A stretch of DNA of 43,410 nucleotides from Rhodopirellula sp. (GTDB lineage Bacteria > Planctomycetota > Planctomycetia > Pirellulales > Pirellulaceae), in the NCBI GenBank assembly GCA_002698965.1, contig PAAT01000012.1, positions 1-43,410 on the forward strand, read 5' to 3'. Positions 27,257 through 33,641 of this stretch are shown here, in pieces; positions within the stretch are counted from its first letter, which is position 1; each line of letters starts with the position of its first letter. A model generated the notes under the pieces. It was given only the letters and a program-made list of their open reading frames with translations. It searched no databases and was not told the DNA's origin. Position numbers and translations under genes: made by a program.

Positions 27257-29215
27257 ATGCGGAATTTCTTCAGAGCAGTTAAGATCGGGCTGCGATACCG
27301 CCTAACATGTATTGGAATCGTTCTCTGCAGCTTGCTTGTTGCGGTCTTCTGGAGTGCAAACATTGGAACAATTTACCCGCTCGTGGAAGTTGTATTTCAA
27401 GGTAAATCCGCAACGCAATATCTGGATGAGGGAATTGAAGAACTGCAGCTTGAGATTGCTGAAAAGCAGGCCTTGATTAGTCAGGTATCAGACAGCAATG
27501 ACAAGTCTTTTCTGAAGGTCCAACTCAGCAGTCTCGAAAGTGAATTCGATTTGAAGCAGAGCTTGCTTCCCTATGCACAGCAGTACTTACCTGACACAGC
27601 GTTTGAAACACTGGTGCTTGTCGTCTGCTTGATGATTGGAGGGACGGTATTGAAAGACCTGATCCTCATGAGCAACATCATCCTGACCCAACGCTTCACT
27701 CAATTGTCCGTGTTTAATCTTCGTAAAGAGTTCTATCGCAGAACGCTGAAGATGTCCGTCGGATCTTTCAATGCCGATCGATCCACCGAGTTAATGAGCC
27801 GATTCACCAACGATACCGAAGTGGTTACACAGGGAATCTTTCAGTTGCTGGGGAAAGCCGTGCGAGAGCCCTTGAAAATGACGACCTGTCTGGTGGCAGC
27901 AGCTTTCATTTCTTGGCGACTCCTATTACTTTGCATGATTGTCACTCCCTTCGCCGCCATCCTGATCGGCTATTTATCCAAAGCACTGAGACGATCAAAT
28001 CGTAAGGCCATGCAGGAAATGGCATCGATGTACGGACTAATTGGTGAAACCTTTAAAGGCATCGTGGCGGTCAAAGCGTTCAACATGGAAGGCTACGAAC
28101 GCAAACGCTTTCATCATTCCGCAAAAAGTTATTACCTCAAGGCAATGAAGATTGCTAAGTACAATTCGATGACCCGGCCCACCACTGAAATTATGGGAAT
28201 GACCATTGTGGGATTAGCCATCCTTGCTGGGGGGTACCTGGTTCTCAATCAGGAAACCCATCTACTGGGATTTCAAATCTGCGTCAATCCAATGAGTTTC
28301 GGTGACATGATGACCTTCTTTGCATTCCTGATCGGAGCGAGCGATCCACTTAGAAAAATCGCGGATGTCTTTAATGTGGTTCAACGAGGAGCTGCCGCTG
28401 CTGATCGAATCTATGAAATGCTGGATCGCAACCCTGATCTTCCTGAAACACTAAATCCAAGTCCCATGCCTGAGAGCATTCAAACGATTGAGTTCTCTTC
28501 TGTCGACTTTGGATACACCCCGGAATGTAATGTCATTAAAAATCTTTCGCTGACCATTACTCAGGGACAGACGGTCGCGTTGGTGGGGCCCAATGGATGC
28601 GGTAAAAGCACGTTGGCTCGCATGATCCCAAGATTTTTTGATCCAACAAAGGGTTCGATATCGGTCAATAACACGGACATCAAATTAGTTCGGAAACGGG
28701 AGCTGCGAAATCGAATCGCCATGGTAACTCAAAATGCCATCATGTTTGATGATAGTGTTTTGAATAATTTGAAATATGGAAAACGTGATGCAACGCTCGA
28801 GCAGGTTCAGGCTGCTGCCAAGAAAGCCAAAGCTCATCAGTTTATTGAATCGAAATTGGAAGACGGCTACGGCACCATTATTGGTGAGGGCGGAGGAAAA
28901 CTGTCGGGTGGACAAAGACAGAGACTCGCTCTGGCACGAGCTATTCTCACTGATCCGGAAATCATCATACTTGATGAAGCTACCAGTCAGGTGGATTTGG
29001 AAAGCGAAAAAGTTATTTACCAGGTACTTACAGAGTTTTTAGCTGATCGCACAGCCATTATGATCACGCATCGGATGGCCAGCTTACAGCTAGCCGATCG
29101 AATTATCGTCATGGATCAGGGGAAAATCATCGACGACGGGACCCATGATGAGCTCATTCAACGCAATACGGTCTACCAGCGTATGGCTGCGACCGAACTA
29201 CGGGATATTGCCTAA
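27257..29215 (+). CDS. MsbA-like ABC exporter (fused permease/ATPase)
   Basis: About 652 residues from the ATG at 27257 (MRNFFRAVKIGLRYR); a TTG at 27179 would add 26 residues with no ribosome-binding site. There are six transmembrane helices, then a nucleotide-binding domain: Walker A GPNGCGKST (about 443-451), signature LSGGQ (about 549), Walker B IIILDEA (about 569) and H-loop ITHRM. All catalytic parts are present. Between helices 1 and 2 lies an unusual ~70-residue insertion (about 48-118) with heptad-like Leu/Glu/Lys content, probably a periplasmic coiled coil. The substrate may be a lipid, but nothing here proves it. There is no terminator directly after the stop. Confidence 0.9.
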   Translation: MRNFFRAVKIGLRYRLTCIGIVLCSLLVAVFWSANIGTIYPLVEVVFQGKSATQYLDEGIEELQLEIAEKQALISQVSDSNDKSFLKVQLSSLESEFDLKQSLLPYAQQYLPDTAFETLVLVVCLMIGGTVLKDLILMSNIILTQRFTQLSVFNLRKEFYRRTLKMSVGSFNADRSTELMSRFTNDTEVVTQGIFQLLGKAVREPLKMTTCLVAAAFISWRLLLLCMIVTPFAAILIGYLSKALRRSNRKAMQEMASMYGLIGETFKGIVAVKAFNMEGYERKRFHHSAKSYYLKAMKIAKYNSMTRPTTEIMGMTIVGLAILAGGYLVLNQETHLLGFQICVNPMSFGDMMTFFAFLIGASDPLRKIADVFNVVQRGAAAADRIYEMLDRNPDLPETLNPSPMPESIQTIEFSSVDFGYTPECNVIKNLSLTITQGQTVALVGPNGCGKSTLARMIPRFFDPTKGSISVNNTDIKLVRKRELRNRIAMVTQNAIMFDDSVLNNLKYGKRDATLEQVQAAAKKAKAHQFIESKLEDGYGTIIGEGGGKLSGGQRQRLALARAILTDPEIIILDEATSQVDLESEKVIYQVLTEFLADRTAIMITHRMASLQLADRIIVMDQGKIIDDGTHDELIQRNTVYQRMAATELRDIA

Positions 29216-29235
29216 GGTTGGCACAATTCTGACTT

Positions 29236-29252
29236 TTGGCACATTAGTTGCT
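29236..29252 (+). promoter_or_regulatory. Sigma-54 (RpoN) promoter candidate
   Basis: TTGGCAC (29236-29242), five bases, then TTGCT (29248-29252). The GG and GC of the -24 and -12 elements are exactly 12 bases apart, as in the consensus TGGCAC-N5-TTGCW. It starts 20 nt after the ABC exporter stop. A second TTGGCACA (29218-29225) lacks the -12 half. Confidence 0.65.
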
Positions 29253-29315
29253 TTGTATTTATTACAGCAACGATTTCCTGCTTGATCAGAGAAGACTCTT
29301 ATCACAAGCGGAAAA

Positions 29316-29373
29316 GGGGCCGGACCTGAGAAGAGGCAAATCATTGGGGCCGGAAACAGGTAGGCAATCATTG
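29316..29373 (+). repeat. Two-copy imperfect direct repeat
   Basis: The unit GGGGCCGGA...AGGCAAATCATTG (29316-29346) is repeated as GGGGCCGGA...AGGCAATCATTG (29346-29373), with different 7-9 nt spacers. It may be a duplicated protein-binding site or an RNA element just inside the sigma-54 transcript. Confidence 0.6.
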
Positions 29374-29517
29374 TTTTGTTTTCAGGAGTACTGAGGCGAA
29401 AACCACTATAAAATAGGGTGATTCGGATGTCAGTTGTCTATCAGTCAAATCGGAACAATTTGGCGAGATCGACTGAAAACAACACAATACCAGGCACGAT
29501 TGATGCTCTAGGGACAA

Positions 29518-29554
29518 ACTTGATTCGAGGTGATGGGGATCACCTCGATCAAGT
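29518..29554. other. 16-bp inverted repeat
   Basis: ACTTGAT-t-CGAGGTGAT (29518-29534) pairs with ATCACCTCG-ATCAAGT (29539-29554) around GGGG, with one bulged T. No U-tract follows. It is the strongest hairpin in the window after the terminators and lies far from any coding sequence. Confidence 0.8.
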
Positions 29555-29811
29555 ACCTGTAGCATATGCCTGTATTATTTTGATACATGCGTACTAAAAT
29601 TAAACACCCTTTCCATTCTTATCTACTGATTGCCGTTGAGTGTATCTAAGCTAAAACGGTCAAAAATCGATCCTAAATTATCCCTGACCGGTGACTTACT
29701 GAGATCGAAAAGGCTGTCGTACTTATCCAAGTATCACAGTTTAAATCAATTTTAGAACAAGACGGGCTAAATGATTTGTTTTAGAATGAGTAGACAAGTA
29801 GCGATTAATAT

Positions 29812-29838
29812 AAGGGGTATAATTATTTACCCCTTTTT
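29812..29838 (+). terminator. Terminator-like hairpin 109 nt before the DUF1549/1553 gene
   Basis: AAGGGGTA (29812-29819) pairs with TACCCCTT (29828-29835), and the T-run ends at 29838. It could end a small RNA or act as an attenuator. A TATAAT sequence (29818-29823) overlaps the stem and loop, so it may instead be part of a promoter. Confidence 0.6.
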
Positions 29839-29946
29839 AAGGTGTTTTGATAGTTTTTTAGAAATTACCTGAGTACCTGATTGAGTCATCAAGCGTTACT
29901 AGGATGTAGGGCAATGACTTTGTCAAAACAGATAGGATTTGTAGGA

Positions 29947-31629
29947 ATGAAACGTCAACTTTGGACATTTACTGTTCTGGGTCTTTTAACCCAAATGCTG
30001 TCATTTCCTGGTGATGTTGATGCTCAAAATGAAGCTTCTGATTATGGAATTCAGGAAGTTGCCGAAATCAACCGCCTGATTCGTCAGGGTTGGTCAGATT
30101 ATGAAATCCGCCCTTCTGCAGCTGCCCCCGACGGTGAATGGGTACGTCGTTTATACCTCGACATCTTAGGTCGTGTTCCCAGTGTTGACGAGCTAAGAGA
30201 ATTCACCAAAGATCGTTCACCGGAAAAACGGAAAGCTCTAGTCACGACGTTACTTTATGACGAAGAGTACACCGAACAATATGCCAACAATTGGACGACG
30301 ATTTGGACCAACGTATTGATCGGTCGAAGTGGTGGCACAGAACGTAACAGTCTCATCAATCGTCCCGGTATGCAAAAGTATCTGCGAGACTCGCTCGCGC
30401 GAAACAAGTACTACAACGAAATGGTATTCGATCTAGTAACAGCGACAGGCTCGAATACTCCCGGCACTGAAAACTTTAATGGTGCTGTAAATTTCATGAC
30501 CATGAAACTTGAAGAAAAAGCTGCTCAGGCAACTGCCAAGACCTCCCGAATTTTCCTAGGGCTTCAAGTGCAATGCACGCAATGTCACAATCACCCATTT
30601 AACGAGTGGAAGCAACAAAAATTCTGGGAGATGAATGCTTTCTTCCGTCAAACTCGAGCACTTCGTCGGTTCGAAACTGGCACTCGAAATGTTTCTCACG
30701 TCGAATTAGTTAATGAATCCTTCCAGGGAGAAGGCCTGACAAAAGACCCTGATAAGGCGGATATTTATTACGAGTTGCGAAACGGTATCACCAAAGTCGC
30801 GTATCCCGTTTTCGTAGATGGCCAAACAATTAATCCCAGTGGCTACGTCGAAGACGTCGTCCGGCGTAACGAACTCGGGAAGTTGATGATGGAGTCACGC
30901 TATCTGGACAAGATGCTGGCCAATCGTATGTGGGCTCACTTTATGGGCTATGGATTCACTAAACCCATTGATGATATGGGGCCTCACAATCCAGCAACGC
31001 ATCCAGAACTGCTGGATTACATGGGCCAACAAATTCGTAAGAAGAATTTTGATCTTAAGCAACTCATCTCCTGGATCGCTTTGAGTGAATCATACGCACT
31101 CTCGAGTCGCAGTAATTCGTCGAATGAATCACTTGATGACCCTCTCCTTGGTGAAACGCCTAAATTCAGTCGCTTTTATATGAGACAGATGCGGGCCGAA
31201 GAGCTGTACGAATCGCTGATCACAGCCACCCGTGCTCTTGAAGGCCGTGGGAGCTACGAAGAACAGGAAGAACTGAAGTCCCGTTGGTTGGGTCAGTTTG
31301 TAGTTGCTTTTGGTAATGATGAAGGTGAAGAAACGACCAGTTTCAATGGTACCATTCCTCAGGCCCTGATGCTGTTCAACGGCGATCTGGTGAAAAAAGC
31401 CACTTCTAGTGACAAGGGAAGCTTTCTCAGTGAATTGGCAAGCAGCGAACTAAACAATACACAAAAGATTAACTACCTCTTCGAAGCGGCATTCGCTCGC
31501 AAACCAAACATGAATGAGGTAAAAGTAGCAAACCAATTACTCGCTGCCCGTAAGGGTGACTTAACAGCCGCGCTTCAGGATATCTGGTGGGCAGTGCTTA
31601 ACAGTAACGAGTTTATTTTGAACCACTAA
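29947..31629 (+). CDS. Secreted DUF1549/DUF1553 protein
   Basis: About 560 residues from the ATG at 29947, which opens a signal peptide (MKRQLWTFTVLGLLTQMLSF, cleaved after VDA). DUF1549 (about 40-260) has the sequence WVRRLYLDILGRVPSVDE and a CxxCH motif, CTQCHNHPF at 210-218, that could bind heme. DUF1553 (about 300-555) has ANRMWAHFMGYGFTKPIDDMGPHNP and ends in LQDIWWAVLNSNEFILNH. The family is common in Planctomycetes and nearly always precedes a DUF1501 gene, as here 56 nt later. Its activity is unknown; a redox or carbohydrate-related role in the periplasm is inferred. An upstream TTG at 29881 would spoil the signal peptide. A close paralogue lies at 33642. Confidence 0.88.
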   Translation: MKRQLWTFTVLGLLTQMLSFPGDVDAQNEASDYGIQEVAEINRLIRQGWSDYEIRPSAAAPDGEWVRRLYLDILGRVPSVDELREFTKDRSPEKRKALVTTLLYDEEYTEQYANNWTTIWTNVLIGRSGGTERNSLINRPGMQKYLRDSLARNKYYNEMVFDLVTATGSNTPGTENFNGAVNFMTMKLEEKAAQATAKTSRIFLGLQVQCTQCHNHPFNEWKQQKFWEMNAFFRQTRALRRFETGTRNVSHVELVNESFQGEGLTKDPDKADIYYELRNGITKVAYPVFVDGQTINPSGYVEDVVRRNELGKLMMESRYLDKMLANRMWAHFMGYGFTKPIDDMGPHNPATHPELLDYMGQQIRKKNFDLKQLISWIALSESYALSSRSNSSNESLDDPLLGETPKFSRFYMRQMRAEELYESLITATRALEGRGSYEEQEELKSRWLGQFVVAFGNDEGEETTSFNGTIPQALMLFNGDLVKKATSSDKGSFLSELASSELNNTQKINYLFEAAFARKPNMNEVKVANQLLAARKGDLTAALQDIWWAVLNSNEFILNH

Positions 31630-31638
31630 AGCCGAGAT

Positions 31639-31658
31639 GGGTTCTTATGGGAGAACCT
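31639..31658 (+). promoter_or_regulatory. U-less hairpin between the DUF1549/1553 and DUF1501 genes
   Basis: GGTTCT (31640-31645) pairs with AGAACC (31652-31657), plus a flanking G-T pair. It begins 10 nt after the stop codon and 28 nt before the next ATG. No U-tract, so read-through to DUF1501 is expected. Confidence 0.55.
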
Positions 31659-31685
31659 GGCTAATTTATATAGCGGAGATTTAAC

Positions 31686-32954
31686 ATGAGCAGATCAACA
31701 CCAACAGGAATGTCCCGACGACACTTCATGTCGCATCTAACGGGCGCTTCCGCCATGACAATGCCAGCTTTGGCAATGGGGAACACTCTTCTGGCCAACG
31801 CAGACGACCTGAAACGTCGTCGTAAGTCAGCTATCCTTCTTTGGATGGGTGGCGGACCTTCAACGATGGATATCTGGGATCTTAAGCCCGGTGCTCCTAC
31901 CGGCGGTCCTTTCCGTCCAATCGCAACCAGTGGCGATGTTCAAATAAGCGAACACATGCCTCTGATGGCAAAACAAATGCATAACATGGCGATTGTTCGT
32001 AGTATGAGTACTCGTGAAGCTGATCATGGCCGCGGGCGTTATTACATGCATACCGGTTATGTACCCAACCCAAATATTGAACACCCTAGTTACGGTGCTG
32101 TCCTGAGTCATCAACTGAATCACCAGCGTCCGGAACTGGAAATTCCTCCATTCGTGACAGTTGGAGGCGGCAGTGTCGGTCCTGGATTCCTGGGCATGGC
32201 ATGGGCGCCTTTTTCGGTAAACTCAAATGGTCAGGTTCGAAACCTGCAGATGGGTCTTGAAGACCAACGTCTCTACCAGCGAATGTACGCTTTGGACCTG
32301 ATTGAATCAGGTTTTATTAACCAGCGTCGAGGTTCAGCTGCTTCTGATCATCAGAAGATCCTTAAGAAGACCTTGAATCTTATGACCAGTTCTCAAATGG
32401 ATGCATTCAAAGTTGCTGGTGAGCCGGAAGACGTCAAAGAGCGTTACGGAAACACAAACTTTGGGCGAGGGTGTCTGATGGCCCGTCGTCTTGTTGAACA
32501 AGGTGTACCGTTTATCGAAGTTGGTCTGGGTGGATGGGACAATCACAATAACATCCACGCTACTCTACGTGACACCAAACTTCCGGAACTTGATCAGGCG
32601 ATGAGTGCTCTGACTGAGGATTTGGAACAACGTGGATTACTTGAAGATACGGCAATTATCTGGATGGGCGAGTTTAGCCGAACTCCTCGTATCAATGGCA
32701 ATGCCGGTCGTGATCACTGGGCACGAAGTTGGAGTGTCGTCGTCGGTGGTGGTGGCATGAACGGTGGTATTGCCGTTGGTGAAACCAACTCAGATGGTAC
32801 TCGTGTTGAAACCGAACCGTATACATCTCAGGATGTCATGGCTTCTGTTTGTAAAGCCCTTGGTATCTCACTGCAAACCACATTTACCAGCCAAAACGGT
32901 CGTCCTATGAAGATCGCTAATAGTGGTAAAGTGATTAAGGAATTGTTTAGCTAA
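31686..32954 (+). CDS. DUF1501 protein with Tat leader
   Basis: A 422-residue protein. The twin-arginine leader is SRRHFMSHLTG (residues 10-20). Family hallmarks are LLWMGGGPSTMDIWDLKPG, the READHGRGRYYMHTGY region, and GEFSRTPRINGNAGRDHWA. It is the partner gene of the DUF1549/DUF1553 protein and ends in a terminator 29 nt after the stop, so the two form one operon. Compared with the other DUF1501 protein in the window (10011-11423), the shared motifs line up but overall identity is modest. The catalytic function of the family is not established. Confidence 0.9.
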   Translation: MSRSTPTGMSRRHFMSHLTGASAMTMPALAMGNTLLANADDLKRRRKSAILLWMGGGPSTMDIWDLKPGAPTGGPFRPIATSGDVQISEHMPLMAKQMHNMAIVRSMSTREADHGRGRYYMHTGYVPNPNIEHPSYGAVLSHQLNHQRPELEIPPFVTVGGGSVGPGFLGMAWAPFSVNSNGQVRNLQMGLEDQRLYQRMYALDLIESGFINQRRGSAASDHQKILKKTLNLMTSSQMDAFKVAGEPEDVKERYGNTNFGRGCLMARRLVEQGVPFIEVGLGGWDNHNNIHATLRDTKLPELDQAMSALTEDLEQRGLLEDTAIIWMGEFSRTPRINGNAGRDHWARSWSVVVGGGGMNGGIAVGETNSDGTRVETEPYTSQDVMASVCKALGISLQTTFTSQNGRPMKIANSGKVIKELFS

Positions 32955-32982
32955 AAACAATTCCAAGATAGACCTGCTCTAC

Positions 32983-33021
32983 AAAGGGGCGTGTGCATCC
33001 CATAGCACCGCCCCTTTTTTT
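32983..33021 (+). terminator. Intrinsic terminator of the DUF1549-DUF1501 operon
   Basis: AAAGGGGCG-t-GTGC (32983-32995) pairs with GCAC-CGCCCCTTT (33005-33017), followed by T to 33021. The stem is GC-rich and strong, separating this operon from the sigma-factor gene. Confidence 0.92.
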
Positions 33022-33107
33022 ATCTTTTTCTTTATTTTTGAAAGATACCAGAGTACAAATTAGCTCCGCCATTCGCTGATGTTACAGGGTAAGTTACGTA
33101 AATAACG

Positions 33108-33638
33108 ATGAGAGACGGTACTAATAACACTGATCCTCTAAGTCCTGAAGAATTGATACGTAAGTATCAACACGGGATCTGGCGTTATTTGCGCGTTCTG
33201 GGATGTGAGGCTTCTCTGGCAGAAGACATCACTCAGGAAACATTCCTACGCGTCATTAGAAAAGGATTTGAGCAGTACAACGATGCCGCCACGGCTGGGT
33301 ATCTGCGAAAGGTCGCCTACAACCTGTTTATTTCCGTCCAACGTCGGGAAGGAAAAAACGTGGTGACCGACGAGATCGAACGTCTCGATGCAAGTTGGGA
33401 CAAGTGGGCTGGCGCAGACAATGGAGATGCACTTTTGGACATGTTACGGGAGTGCCTTGAAGCCTTAACAGAAAGAGCACGAAATGCACTGGAACTTAGG
33501 TTCCGGGAAGAACATACGCGATCAGCCATTGCAGATCATCTACAGATCACGGAGCATGGAGCAAAGAATTTGATGCAACGCGCAAAAAAGCAGCTTCGAG
33601 ATTGTGTAGAGCACAAGAATCAGGTGGAATTGAATTAG
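33108..33638 (+). CDS. ECF-type RNA polymerase sigma factor
   Basis: A 176-residue sigma-70-like protein with only the two core domains. Region 2 is at about 16-80 (GIWRYLRVLGCEASLAEDITQETF, written here in part as SLAEDITQETFLRVI) and region 4 at about 112-166 (LTERARNALELRF, HLQITEHGAKNLMQRA). There is no extra C-terminal domain. The stop is 3 nt before the ATG of the next gene, so the two are translationally coupled, as sigma/anti-sigma pairs are. It should direct transcription of a small regulon, possibly its own operon and the DUF1549-DUF1501 operon upstream. Confidence 0.93.
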   Translation: MRDGTNNTDPLSPEELIRKYQHGIWRYLRVLGCEASLAEDITQETFLRVIRKGFEQYNDAATAGYLRKVAYNLFISVQRREGKNVVTDEIERLDASWDKWAGADNGDALLDMLRECLEALTERARNALELRFREEHTRSAIADHLQITEHGAKNLMQRAKKQLRDCVEHKNQVELN

Positions 33639-33641
33639 ACC

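Larger units (their letters stand above)
29253..29946 (+). ncRNA. Candidate structured non-coding RNA or long leader
   Basis: 694 bases without a credible gene, running from the sigma-54 promoter candidate to the DUF1549/1553 start. Stems seen, left to right: GTTGT/ACAAC (29433-29437, 29479-29483) with CAGTC/GACTG (29442-29446, 29471-29475); the 16-bp hairpin 29518-29554; TGTAT/ATACA (29571-29575, 29583-29587) with flanking pairs; and CGGTCA/TGACCG (29657-29662, 29685-29690). It ends in the terminator-like hairpin 29812-29838. Whether it is a separate RNA or the leader of the downstream operon cannot be told from sequence. Confidence 0.4.

Noticed and set aside
29218..29225. Second sigma-54 promoter
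   Set aside because: TTGGCACA is present, but the bases 12 positions on are AC, not GC, so the -12 element is missing.
29368..29565. Possible small minus-strand gene in the large non-coding stretch
   Set aside because: No ribosome-binding site, no signal peptide and composition unlike neighbouring genes; it spans the hairpins and repeat described for this region.
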